This document shows positions 35,359-47,215 of a stretch of 64,000 bases of DNA, one piece after another; positions within the stretch are counted from its first letter, which is position 1, and each line of letters opens with the position of its first letter. The stretch lies in contig OZ037927.1 in NCBI GenBank assembly GCA_964035575.1, forward strand, positions 1,054,001-1,118,000. The letters are read 5' to 3'. This stretch comes from Rhynchopus sp. YZ270_cl-10 (Eukaryota > Euglenozoa > Diplonemea > Diplonemida > Diplonemidae). The translations under genes and the position numbers were made by a program. The notes beneath the pieces are model-generated. The model had not been told where the DNA came from. It saw nothing but the letters and a program-made list of their open reading frames with translations, and made no database searches.

Positions 35359-35761
35359 CCACGTCCTGGGCTGGACGTTAAATTGCATCCGGGGGCCCTT
35401 TTGTGGCACTCCTCCTGAAACTCTATGAAGGTCTGACCTGAGGGTAAAAGGTGCTGGGTATGCTACCCTGGGTGCTGAAGGCAGGCACACAACATGTGTG
35501 GAGGGACCTGCAGAGCCCTAGCCAGTGAAGCCAAGGAGGCCCCCCTAGGAAACTAGGGAACGGATTGGAAGAGACCTCGCCGGTAGCCGGGAACCCTCCC
35601 TGGGCTAGTACAATGATGAAACTTCAATCAAAAGTCCACACCCATGTGGCGGCCGCTTTGGCATGCGTCTGTAAGGACAGCCTTGACTGATACTTTCTGT
35701 ATTAGCACACGATTGCCTCCCTGAAGGCTACGTAGCTACCTGAGTACAAAAAAAAAAAAAA
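35359..35761 (+). mobile_element. GC-rich non-LTR-retroposon-like fragment with poly(A)
   Basis: About 390 bp of GC-rich sequence set in AT-rich DNA, beginning near CCACGTCCTGGGCTGG and ending CTACGTAGCTACCTGAGTAC followed by about 15 A. There is no ORF. The abrupt composition change and A-tail suggest a reverse-transcribed insert, either a LINE 3' end, a SINE or a structural RNA retrocopy. I could not match it to a known family. A TCC-rich target duplication is not evident. Confidence 0.45.
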
Positions 35762-36240
35762 AGGAAAACAAATAACCACACCCCCCAACAGAATTTTTCT
35801 CGGCAATTTCTGCCTTTTACACATTGCAAACTCTTTCTGCTCTTTTGTCCTTTACTTTAGCACACCTTTTTTGTGAAATATAGAAAATTTACCCGTTTTT
35901 TTCCTTCTTTTTTTTCTTTCCCTTTTCCAACGATTGAAATACAGTGTGACGGTATGTACAGATGTATTTATGGGGGGGTTTTGGGGGTTTTCTGGGGTGT
36001 GGAAGAGAAGGAAAAAAGGTTATCTAGTGGAGCTCATCTTCGGTGTGGCTATCCACGAATGCAAAAAAAAAAGCCAAGTTTTTTTTCTCTTCAAAATAAT
36101 GGAATCAGGCCAGAGTTTTCCTGTTTATCTCATCACTGTTATTACCTCTTTAGAGATTGGATGGTGTGTTGCCTGCAATGATCCTAGCCACTAGCCCCTC
36201 CCCCTTTTTTTGGGATGATTTTTTTCTTCTTTTTTTGGAG

Positions 36241-36285
36241 GTACACGGTGGGGTCCGACATTTTCGGGCGGACCCCACCGTGTAC
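36241..36285. repeat. Perfect 17-bp-stem hairpin
   Basis: GTACACGGTGGGGTCCG is followed after 11 bases by its exact complement. It lies in non-coding DNA just after a C/T-run. Possibly a tiny MITE. Confidence 0.7.
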
Positions 36286-38600
36286 TGAACCTACCTGTTT
36301 GGTGGATGGTTCTGCAGTGATAACGAAACAGAAACAGAGAAAAAGCACGGTGAAGGAAGTAACACGACGTTGATGACGTATGGTTTTTGTGGTTTCGCCG
36401 GTTGGTGTACAACAGTGACAATTACAAAGTAAAAACCGTAAGCCAAGAGATTTACTTTCACTAAGGTTCAAAGCAACGAAAAAAACTTCGTACAAACCCA
36501 AATCAGAAGTTTTTATTTTAAATCTGGTTTTTGGCTGGGGGGTCCGAGAGTTAGGCTATATGCCTGAGAAAAAGTCAATTCCTTCAAAAAAAAAAAAGTC
36601 ACAAAAAAAGTGATATTTGCACATTCTCGGCTACACTATTACAACACCATTTTATTTCAAAAAAAACCTTAAGACATTGCGTACATAACCCTCAGCTCAG
36701 TGGGTGATGTGTCGATAGGTCGAGAACAACAACAAAAAAAAAAAAAAAAACGGAAATATTATGGCTTTCCCGTGTTTGTGCTAAAAAAGAAACAAAAGAA
36801 AACTCTCCCAAAACAACTCATTACCGCCACTTCTTTGAAGATTGGCTATTAAACACTTTGTTTTCCCTTCCCCCCCCCGAATTCTTCCCTCCAGGATGTA
36901 ATGTGTGCATTTTTTTCTTCTTTTTTTTCTTTCCATTTTTTCATTTTTTGAAACACCAAGCTCTTGGCAAAACAGGAAATTAAAACGATTAACGGGGACG
37001 TGCTAGCTTTTGTTTTACCCTCCATTTTCCTTCATACATCACACTCAACATGCGTTTTTTTTTTTTTTTTTTTTTGTTTTATGATTTTTTAAAGAACACT
37101 GTGGAACTTAGTCCACCTGTTTCCGTGTGCTCTCTTGCTTGTCCTGGATTCGGCAGGAAGTGTTGTGAAGTGAGGAGGGAGGCTTTCTGCAGGAGGTTTT
37201 GGTTATATTGTCCAGGGTATCAAAATTATCCTTTTTTTGCTTAAAGGTGACTGAATATGAGAGGCTTAAAAGTATCTTACACCTTTTTTTTCAGAGATTC
37301 GAAAAAAAAAAAACCAAAAAAAAAAAAAACAACAAAAAAACAAAACAAAAAACAAAATGTAGAAGATCATCTCCAACGTAGAACTAACACAACAACAAAA
37401 AAATAAAACAAAAATACAACAAAAAAAACAACACCCTGATGTGTTATTGAAAATAGTTCGGGTATGTTGTTTTTCTTTTTTCTTTTTCCTTTTCCTTTTC
37501 CTTTTTCTTTTCCCCCTCCCAGGCCTCAGCCTAACACAAAAAAATAAGTACTTTTCCCCAACGCTTAAACTTTGTTTTTTTTTTTTCCCTTGTCGTTTCC
37601 CCCTTCCCTTCATCCCTTTTTCCTTCCAAAAGGTGACTATTTCTCTCTGACTCGGCCAGACTCCATCTCTGGGCTAAGCACGAGAGGATTAGGTTTCATC
37701 TTATAAACTGTTCTTATTTTATTTTTTCTCTTTTCCTTATCCAAAAAAAATTTTTAATGAAGAAACTGGTACCCCAGAAATCCAAAAAAAACAAACAAAC
37801 CAAGTGCGCCAACTATGCAAGAAGTACGCAACATGGGGTCGTCAGGAGCACCAGAAACGTTCCCTTTCTCCCTCTCCTCCCCTCTTTGATTACCAACATT
37901 TATGCTTACATTCCAACATTTTTTTTTTAAACCTCTTTGGGGGGTCTTATCTCTACTCCAAAAACTCTTTCCACCTGCCCCCCTTTTTCAAGAAAATTTG
38001 GGAACATTTTGATCCCCTATACCTATGCTATCAATTTATTGAATGCATATGTTGACCTTTCTCTTTTACCTACCCACGTAAGGTGTTCCTCTTGGTTCCC
38101 CTCCCTTTACCATTCTGCACAAAAAAAAAATCTGCAAAATAACAACAACAGCACTTATTCAAACTCCCCTCATTCCCTTGAGATCCTTGGGACACATTGC
38201 CTTGTAGCTATGAGGCACAGTGTGCATGGGAAGATGTGCCTTCGTGACCCTTCCCATGACATCGTTTGATTGTAAAAAAAAAAGTGTGCACCCCCTGCTC
38301 GCCCCTATTGTAGTGGTGGGCAATTTATTCATTTCTAAAAAAAACCCTTTTTCTCATCTTGCACAATAATGTCAACGCTTTTTTTGTCACCCACCCGACC
38401 TCCCCCACCCTTTTTGTTCAACAACGGAATCCACCTGCCTGTATTCCCATTATTTCGCTCCTACTGTCAGTTCTTTTATGGTATTTTCTCCCCCCTCTTG
38501 CCTATTTTTTTTTGCATGAAATATGGTTCGCAGCCCGGACAGTGTGACAGTAGATTGCTTTTTTACTCAGGCAGCATTAACACAAAAAAAAAAAAGTTTT

Positions 38601-38836
38601 AGGTCCAGCCCAGCGGGCATGGGTGGGTCGCTTGAGCACCATCCATTTTTCGGGACAGGTTCATTCGGCAGGTGAGTTGTTACACACTCATTATCGCATG
38701 CCGACTTCCATGGCCACCGTCCTGCTGTCTAGATGAACCTACACCCTTTGTGGGATCTGATGAGCGACCACTCGGGCACCTTAAGTCAGCTCTCGGTTCA
38801 TCCCGCGGGGATGCCACTACCTAGAGACAACTGGGG
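38601..38836 (-). rRNA. Partial 28S (LSU) rRNA fragment
   Basis: On the minus strand the sequence follows the LSU rRNA core: GCGGGATGAACCGAGAGC, CGCTCATCAGATCCCACAAA, AGACAGCAGGACGGTGGCCA, TGGAAGTCGG, GAGTGTGTAACAACTCACCT, GCCGAATGAACC, AAAATGGATGGTGCTCAAGC. This is the well-known segment in the middle of domain II. Only about 230 nt are present, with no neighbouring LSU regions. The block usually reading AATCCGCTAAGG is changed to CATGCGATAATG, so the copy is diverged or lineage-specific. Most likely an rDNA-derived fragment; a discontinuous rRNA gene piece is possible but unlikely. Confidence 0.85.
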
Positions 38837-40439
38837 GGACCCTTGCTTTCTTTGTTTCTTTGTTTTCTTTTTTTGTTTCCCCTTTTTGATAGCTCAGTAC
38901 GGTGAGGCTTAAACTCATCCTGACAAGCGTTACACAGATTTTTTTTATCTTCAAATCCTGACAAATAAATAGTGGAGCACACTCTAGGGTGGCTACACTA
39001 ATACAAACCAAATTTTCAAAAAAAAAAAAAAATGAAATCACTTTTTGCGTCGCAGTTGTAATGGTTCATTTGGAGTAATGTGTTCTTAGAAAAAAAAAAT
39101 GTGTTTTTTTTTTTTTTTTTTACTTTTGTTTCGAGGTGCGCAAATAGAGACATATTTCTTCTATCAAATGTTCTTAAGATGCACAGTGAGCCTGGCGAAT
39201 GCCCAAGGCAACACATTCCCAACACATATAATATTGCCCTGACTGCTCAAATCTGTTTCGTTTATTCATTTTTTTTTTTTTGACAAAAAATGTGCAAAAA
39301 AAACTCCCCGAAAGCAAATATTGTTCCCATTCAATCTTTGCTTGATCCCTTAGCTATTGCTCCATTTCCCCTCAATGTAAATTGTTTCATTTGGTGACTA
39401 AGTACAAAAAGGATTTTGCCTGAAATTTTTTTTTTTGGTGGAGTTCAAATTCAGTAGCGTTTGTAGGTGTTTAAACACCATCAACTTTTCAGGCAAAAAA
39501 AGTCAGGCGGTGTAAAATGACCTTTCTCTCTCATTCCCCCTTTTTTTTTGTTACTCTGAGTAAAGCAAAAAAACCCTTTCAGTACTTTCCTGGGGGGTTT
39601 TTATCATCGGAAGTGCATTTTTTTCCCCCCTTCCCCTTTTATTTATTGTTTCTGTGAAACACAACAGTACCAGTTTTTTTTTTTTTGTTTTGTTTATTTT
39701 GTTTTGTGTCATTTTTCTCTTTTTTTTGACTATAACCATAACTCAATATATCCTACCTGAGTTGAGGGGGGGGTGTCAAAACGACAAAAAAAATACAACC
39801 ATATTTAGCTCCACACTCTTGTCGCTGTACTGAAATCATTAGTGACTATTTTCTGTTATGTTGTGGTGTATCCTCTTTTCTTGCAGCCTGAATTGGCTCA
39901 GTGATTTTTAGTAGTGACTTATTTTACTTTTTTCTTCTTCACTTTTTGAACCTGCAAAAAATAGCAACTCTCATTGAAAACTGGCAACACCTTTTGTTGT
40001 CTATATCATTAAAAAGTCTTTTTCTAATGTGGGCAAAAGGTCACATAGTTTTCTTTCATATTGTCGTTTTTTTTATCTCAATTCTTTTCAGTATTAAAAA
40101 AAAAAGTTGAAAGTGCAGAGCTTTGCACAAAAGGTGGCAACTGCGCTATTTTAACAAAATGTATCAAAACTATCAGTCATCTTTTGTGTAAAGGTTTTCC
40201 TACCTACGCGGAATCATGTCCTCTCTCTCATTCTTTTTTGGGTAAAAGAAGGAAAGGTCTGGGTCCTCTTTTTAATCCAAAAGTAAAAGTAAAAGTATCA
40301 AAAAAAAGAAAAAAAAAAAAGTGGAGATTGTACCAGGGTAGATCCTTAGCGAAAGTGAAAATAAGGATTCGAGATTTTTTATTTTTTTTTCCTTTTTTTT
40401 TTTCCTTTTTTCTCTGGCCCATTTTTTTGGTTACCTACT

Positions 40440-43400
40440 AATTTCCAGCCACAGAGTGGCACCACCACGGTCCGCAATCGATCCGGAAAGTCAAAATAAG
40501 GGGGAAACCAAAAGGAAAAAAAGTAAAAGTTCGCTACCGTTTTTTTGGCTGGCCTTCGGCCCGCCAATGCCCCTTTAATATTTGTCTTCACTTCATAAGA
40601 CAAGGACCAATGAGTCAGTGTCACCTTGCATAAGACAATTTTGAAGCATATTTTTGAAGAACACAATTACTATGTCCACAAACCCGCAAAGCGGACCATT
40701 GTAAAAGGGTTGGTGCTGAGGGTGGAGGTTTCGAAGAAGTGCGTGTGTGTTAAAGGTCAGGTGTGGGTCACCTGTACGATAGATCCAGTAATAAAGACTT
40801 CAACCGGACCAAGGCAGAAACACAACACTGTTAGGCCAAAATCCAAAAACCCATAGGGCCCCAGTATTGTTGTCGAAAATCCCCACTTAATTTTTGGTGG
40901 GATTTTGAACTTTGCCCAAAAACTGCAAAAAAAAATTTCCGCTCGCTGCGCTCGCGGAGGTTCACCCAATGCGGTCTCGCCTACCCAAACTGCTGGTGCC
41001 TATTTAATTTTGAAAATTTTCTTGCTCATGCCGGGCACTACCACTTTTCAGAATGTTTCTAGAAAGTATTACCCTTGTCAGAGGGCGCAGTGTCCGACAA
41101 GGGTCACAGCCAGAATGTGATTTAATTGTTCAAATGCCGAAGGAAAAAGAAGCATGCGAAATAATAAAAGTAGCGTACCGTGCGCCTGCAGCGCAGCTTG
41201 CAGCCCTGTTTGGCAGTAAAAATGTGCAATTTTGAGCGCAATTTTTTGAAATGTTGCGTACCGTGGCTTCGCCAGAAACTTTCGTTTCAGCAAAATCTGG
41301 AAGTAAAATTTACGGTAACTGTTGAAAATTACCAACGACAGTGCCGTTTTATGGCAACATTTTCAGAAATGTTGTGTACCGTGGCTTCGCCATGGGTGCC
41401 ACGACCGCCGTTTCTTTTTGTAAATATACTGTCACTGCGCGTGCCTGGTGCAAATATCAATGCAGTGCCGAACTCCGCAGTAGGATAACCGAGCAATTCT
41501 CACATTCCGCCGGAGGCCCTAACGAGCTGGGTTGGGCTCGACCGAGTTTCAGAGAAAACCCCCAAAACCTATATTATCCCCTGGGGTTTAGTTCTACGAC
41601 AGCTGAGATGTGTAAAAAAACACCACTATTCTGCCTCAGTACAGTACCAACCTGCTTGTTAGATTTTTTTTTTTAGACCGTCACTCAATTTTTCCGCTCG
41701 CTGCGCGAGCGGACAAACCATCAACCCCCACGATTTCCCAAAAACCTGAAAGTTAGCGTCAGGCCTGCGCGGAAAAATTTCAAAAACGGGAGAGAAAAAA
41801 AAAAGGAAAAAAACGAAAATAAATCTGGGATTTTTAGCGTTTTTAGCGAAAATAAGGATCGACCCTGGATTGTACTACTGTGGCAACACAACCCGAGACA
41901 ACACTAATCCAAAAAAATTATCAAAAAAAAAAAAAAAATCAAAACCTATTCAAAACCCCTGCTAAACATGTTCAGAGATCAATTTTTTTTTCCTTCTATT
42001 TTCTATGAAATTAATTCTAAAGTGTTTTGATGGCGTTAGGCGCACTAGAGTCATCGATATGTCTCTTACGGTACGGAACACCCACGTGCCCACCCTTTGC
42101 ATGAGATCAAACTGAGATGCGTCTTAGCACATTTTTCGACTACCCTTTCTCTTACGAAGCAATTCTCTATGATTTTTTCTCTTTTTGAGATTCATCAAAT
42201 TTTTCTTGGGTAAATTGCGATAACACGTATACTTTTTTTTTCGATTTGGCGCGCGCGCGAAGCGCGCGACGACCGCTTTCAACCGGGGAAAAAAATTTTC
42301 TAAACCAACAAACCAGCAACATTTGAAAAGTGCACCTTTCAAGCTACTACCCTGGGAAAGTACCTATCTAAAAAAAAAAAACCCCCCCCTCACCCAGGCT
42401 TTGCGCTAACTTCTGTCCTTTGTCCCGGGATTTTTGGATATTTTTGTGGTGCTTTTTTTTTTGCAAACCGGGGTTTCCTTAAGAAAACCAGAGAATCTCA
42501 TATTTCATAGTAAGGGTACTTTAGAGTGTTTTCACACACACATGTGACCCCACCGTGGAGAGCAATCGGCTCGCGCGATCAAAAGAAAGCAGAGAAGAGG
42601 GAAAAGAAAAAAAGAAAAAAGTTGGGTACCGTGCGCCTGCGGCGCTACCTGTTCCTACCCTCCTTTATGTTTAAACATGATGTACTTATGTACAGTTCAT
42701 TTTATTTTGAGTACGACTCCACATCCCCCCTGAGGATGATCCCCCCTCCCTCACGGATAAAGATTGATTAGGACGCCATGGGGCACACCCCCTCCGAGGC
42801 CATAACCGTCCTGGGTTTTCTCACTCTTCTCTGTGGTCACTGAAACCCCACCGTCATCACTACGTTACCGATAGCTTCTTCAGTACGTTGGGTTTTCAGA
42901 CCTGAAAATAACCCTTGTTTACGAGTATGGGCTCATGTTTTGTCAAATTTTAAGTCGCTGCATTTTTGTCCATTTTTCCGTACATCCCCCACCACAATCC
43001 GGGATTGGTTCGGAAATGCAACAAAACGACCTCTTGGCGGGGAAAAGCCACAGGAAATTTATGCACTTTTTGCAAACAGGGGTTTCCTTACTAAAACCAG
43101 AGGAATCTCATCGTTCAGAGTAAGAGTACTTTAGAGTGTTTTCACACACACATGTGACCCCACCGTGGAGAGCAATCGGCTCGCGCAATCAAAAGAAAGC
43201 AGAGAAGAGGGAAACATAAAAAGACAAAAGTTGGGTACCGTGCGCCTGCGGCGCTACCTGTTCCCAGTCAAAACACCACAATTTCATCTGAATTTGGGTT
43301 TTCAGACCTGAAAATGCCCCTTGTTTAAGAGTATGGGTTCATATTTTGTGAAAATTTAAGTCACTAAAATTTTGTCCATTTTCCCGAATATGCCCCACCA

Positions 43401-44050
43401 CAGCGCGGGATTGGCTCGGAAATGCCACAAAACACTGTTTTTTCACCCCCTGACGCACAACTATTTGAGGTGCGTTTTTTTGGTCCCGAAACACGATTTT
43501 TCAGATTTTTTTCCAAAAGTTAGCGCGAAGCCTGCCCTCACCATCTCCTCCCAGTTATCAGCCTAATTAATTTGTTTCAGATTATGATTTCTAAGCAGGA
43601 ACACAAGCCTGTCTCTCTGTCTCCCTCCCTTCTTCCTTTTATATTAAAGGTGTCAGTATGCTTGGTCAGCGGGTAGTGAGGTAGTTCCTAAAGTAATGGA
43701 ACACTCCCATATACCCATCCCTCTCAAGGTGGCCGAGCCATTGGGAAGCTTGGGCTCTTACAAGCCTTTTTATTGTTTCTCCTCCTCCCCCCGTGGTGGA
43801 AAAAAAAAAGTTCTGAAAAAGCAGCTTTTTTTTTTTGTACCTACACAGTTCGTTTTCATTTTTTTTCTCATAACATAAGCTCTCAATTTATTGCAGCTTA
43901 TGTTGAAATTGCTTTCTAAGAAATTTTGAAAGATGTTCATAAAGGCTTTTTGTTCATCAAAGAAAAATAAATGATGTTTCCTTCTCTCTTGTTCTCTTTC
44001 CAGTGCCCCCTCGTCTGTACAGAGACATGATGGCACCCCACCACCCCTAA
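40440..44050. repeat. Mobile-DNA mosaic, inverted kin of 5.4-13.6 kb
   Basis: Repeated segments include two direct copies of GTGACCCCACCGTGGAGAGC, AATCGGCTCGCGC and GTGCGCCTGCGGCGCTACCT (42,545 and 43,152; a third relative at 45,232), GGCTCGGAAATGCCACAAAA (43,412), CGTACCGTGGCTTCGCCA (41,262 and 41,381), and CGCGCGAAGCGCGCG at 42,252. Most have reverse-complement relatives at 6-13 kb. GC hairpins of type CGCTCGCTGCGCTCGC occur at 40,940 and 41,695. No transposase or host gene is supported. Confidence 0.65.
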
Positions 44051-44051
44051 T

Positions 44052-44225
44052 CATACAGTGTGGACGAGTCGTGCCGAGTGAGACGAGTGGCGGACGAGTT
44101 GAGACAAGTACGTTTTGTAGGCACTTTGCCGAAGAGACGAGTACAGACGAGTGAACAGACGAGTTTTCGGGCTGAGACCCAAAAAAACGAGTTCAGGCGA
44201 GTAGACGACTCGTCCGCACTGTATG
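44052..44225. mobile_element. 174-bp inverted-repeat MITE rich in GACGAGT
   Basis: Ends CATACAGTGTGGACGAGTCG and CGACTCGTCCGCACTGTATG pair. The interior holds about ten GACGAGT-like heptamers. The next palindrome starts 6 bp after its right end. Confidence 0.7.
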
Positions 44226-44231
44226 CCAAGT

Positions 44232-44365
44232 GGTGGCAGTATTGTGATGGGGAGCCCATTGGAATGCGCAAAAATACATCAAAATACATCACAATATATT
44301 GTGATGTATTTTGATGTATTTTTGAGTATTCCAATGGGCTCCGCTCCCATCACAATACTGCCACC
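44232..44365. mobile_element. 134-bp near-perfect palindrome
   Basis: GGTGGCAGTATTGTGATGGG through AAATACATCAAAATACATCA folds on the centre at 44,298 with only a few mismatches and no loop. It is long and symmetric enough to form a cruciform. Probably a foldback MITE. Confidence 0.8.
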
Positions 44366-44709
44366 ATTACCACCACCCTTTACACTATTAGCGCTTCCTT
44401 CTGTCTTCCCACTATCTCGCTTGTATTCTTTTGAATTGAATAACCTTGCACACATGCCTCCCCCCTTTTGTGTGCGTCTCTCTCTCGTTCTCACGACAGT
44501 AAAGTATATGAATTGGTTTTGTGGTTTTTACTTTTTTTGTGATGAAGGCAGTTGGAAAGACAGCCCCCAAAAAAAAAGACAAGGAGACAAACATTGAGCG
44601 CCTCTGTGTACTGTGGTGAACAGTGAGTGGCATGGTGAAAATTTTTCATAAACCCTTTAGTGCTTACTGTTTGTGTTATAAATAGTAAGTATATGAACGT
44701 ATTTAAACC

Positions 44710-44805
44710 CATGGCTCTCGCCGGGGGGTGATCGGGTTTTAAATCACCCAAAAAAAAAAAAAAATTAAAAAAAGAGGGGTGATCCGGGTTTCGGATCACC
44801 CCTCC

Positions 44806-44837
<32 letters not shown>

Positions 44838-46168
44838 GTTGAACCACGGGAATACCATGGGGAACTGGGTTGCTGACCGCATCATCCAGTCTGTACCTCA
44901 ATTTTTTTTTGCCTGCGGCGCCATTTTTCCTTTTTTGCTCCGCAAAAAAGGTTTCGTTGAGTGAGTATGTGATGTAAAAGCTAGCTTTTTACACCGTACC
45001 TTAAATTTTTTTTCGCCTGCGGCGCCATTTTGTATTATTTTTTTTGCTCCGCAAAAAAAAAAAGCACATACATACAGTTCAGAGCTCGCGCTAAAGTCCA
45101 TCCCTCATCCCGGGATTTTTGGGGGTTTTGGTAGGAACGTTTTTTTTTTTGCAGTACGGGGATTTCATTAAGAAACCAGAAGTTCTAATATTGTTGAGTA
45201 AGACCACCACATAGTGGACTTGCATATACATGTGACCCCGCCGTGGAACGCAATTGGCTCGGAAAGTCAAAAGAAAGAGGAGAAAAAAGAAAAGGAAAAA
45301 AAAAAAAATAGTTGGTTACCGTGCGCCTGCGGCGCTGCCTGTTCCCTTCCAGTTTCTACAGGCAAACACTTGCCCCCTTTACCTTACACTGACGGGTTTT
45401 GACCAAAACCAAGAACTTGTCCATTTCGGCAAATTGACCCCACCACAGAACGGACGAATTCCGGAAATGCAAATGCCGGTGTTTTCGCGCATTTTCATGT
45501 TGCAAGACGTCAGGATCAGGGAGAGAAAATCTGGTTGTGGGATTTACATTGGCCCTCTTTACCCTACATGGATTTTGACCAAAACCAAAAAATTGGCCAT
45601 TTCGGCAAAGTGACCCCACCACAGCGCGGACGGATTCCGGAAATTCCAATCGCGGTATGTTTTGGGGCTGAAAACCCACTGATTTTCAGGAGAAAAATTG
45701 CTTCCAAATCTCGGAATTTTCCGAATTTTCCTGAAAATGACCCTTGTTTACGAGTATGGGTTCATATTTTGCGAAAATTTAAGTCACTAAAATTTTGTCC
45801 ATTTTTCCGTATATACCCCACCACAAGCCGGGATTGGCCCGGAAATGCCACAAAACGGGGTTTCCGGGCCTCCCCAGCTAACCTTTTCAAGGAACGTTTT
45901 TCCGTACCCGAAATCCATTTTTTCCCCATTTTTTCCCATAATTAGCGCGACCACTGATACAGTTCCCTATGTTCCCAATGTCCCTGGTCAGCAGTGCTGA
46001 AAATTTTTTTGGGCATAAAAACAAGCTGACCCCAAACGAGGGGAGAAAGCGCCTCACCTCCCTGCACTGGCAGGGAGTCGCGCGCGCGACCGCTTTTACG
46101 GGGGGAAAGCTCGGGGACCCCAAATCACCCCCCATTTTGGCCAAAAGGGGTGATTGGCGAGAGCCCTG
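44710..46168. mobile_element. 1,459-bp hAT-like non-autonomous element
   Basis: Ends CATGGCTCTCGCC and GGCGAGAGCCCTG form short inverted repeats, starting CA and ending TG. The 8-bp TTTAAACC is duplicated directly outside both ends (44,702-44,709 and 46,169-46,176). An 8-bp duplication with CA(G/T)GG-type ends is the hAT signature. The interior has the GCGGAGC unit, the GTGCGCCTGCGGCGC unit and two CCCCACCAC units, but no transposase. Confidence 0.85.
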
Positions 46169-46699
46169 TTTAAACCCCTTTTCAAAAAAAAAAAAAAAGC
46201 AGTGAGGGTTCCTGTCTCTTATGCAATAAAATCTTTTTTTTCAAAGTAAAAAAAAGACAGAACAAAACCTGTCTTCAGACAGAGGTGGTTTGTCGGTGCA
46301 ATATAATAAAGGCGACGTTGCAGGACCATTTGCCATTGCATGGCAGATGGTAGTGGCTGTTTGATGTGTCCTTTTCATTTTTTTTTCTCTCTTTCTTTGC
46401 CTTCTTTTCGTTTTAGAAAAGAATGTAGATGAAATGTATTTTTTTGCTATTCTTGCTAGCTGGCCTAATGAAGGTTTATGTCCATCCTCTCAAAACGCCT
46501 TTCTCTTCTTGTGTCCAAGTACCTGCGTCTGACAGTGTATGACGTTATATACCATCAACGTCTCTATGGTATTTCCCCCCCTAAAAAAAAATAAAGTTAC
46601 AGTGGAGCACATCCTCGGGGTGGCTACACCTAATACAAACCAAATTTTCAAATTAAAAAAAAAATGGATAGTGAATACCTGTCTGAAGGGGAGGCTGCA

Positions 46700-47215
46700 C
46701 TAAACCAATCCCCCCCCAGACTGCAGACTAATTTTTTCATTTAATTACTTACCATACCACCCCGATATTTTTGAAAAATGGCCCCACGTATTAGTGACCG
46801 GGCTCATATTTTTCAAAATTTAAGTGGTCAAAAAATTGTCCAATTTTTGAGATTGACCCCACCACTGCACGGGCGGATCCCAAAAATGCGAATAAGGACC
46901 CTTTTCCACAACCTTCCTTCACCCCCCGCTGTAGGGTAACCGAAGGTGAAGTCAATATTACAAAGCCGGATTTTGAGGAAATTTTTGGCCGAAAATCGGC
47001 CCCAGCTATTAGTGACCGGGCTCATATTGTCCAAAATTTAAGTCATTAAAATTTTGTCCATTTTTCCAGATTGACCCCACCACTGACTGGGATTGGCTCA
47101 AAAATGCAAATAACGGCGTTTTCGCCTGTATTGTTGGTTACGAAACCCCGTGCAGACTAGCCATTTAATTAATTACTTACCAGACCCCCCAATCCTTAGT
47201 CTGCAGACTGTCCCC
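46700..47215. repeat. Direct-repeat-flanked segment with CCCCACCAC units
   Basis: GCAGACTA..CATTTAATTACTTACC at 46,722-46,759 recurs at 47,152-47,192 in the same orientation. Between them lie two TGACCCCACCACTG units and two CAAAATTTAAGT..AAAA..TTGTCCA units of the widespread family. The ends also carry AGTCTGCAGACT palindromes, so the border type is unclear. Confidence 0.5.

Larger units (their letters stand above)
32874..40850 (+). other. Gene-free repeat-rich interval
   Basis: No host coding region over 8 kb. It contains a TA-flanked MITE (33,841), a perfect hairpin (36,241), a GC-rich poly(A)-tailed fragment (35,359), a reversed 28S rRNA fragment (38,601), copies of GATTGCACAAAACTGTGG (33,532; 34,577), CTTAGGTTCATCTTATAAAC (34,869; 37,689), TGCTATCAATTTATTGAATG (38,026; related 32,958) and the CTACACTAATACA repeat. 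The rest is homopolymer-rich. Confidence 0.55.

Noticed and set aside
35625-35690. C/D-box snoRNA (TGATGA and CTGA motifs)
   Set aside because: The motifs are too short to be significant and no terminal stem brackets them. The poly(A)-tailed insert explains the segment better.
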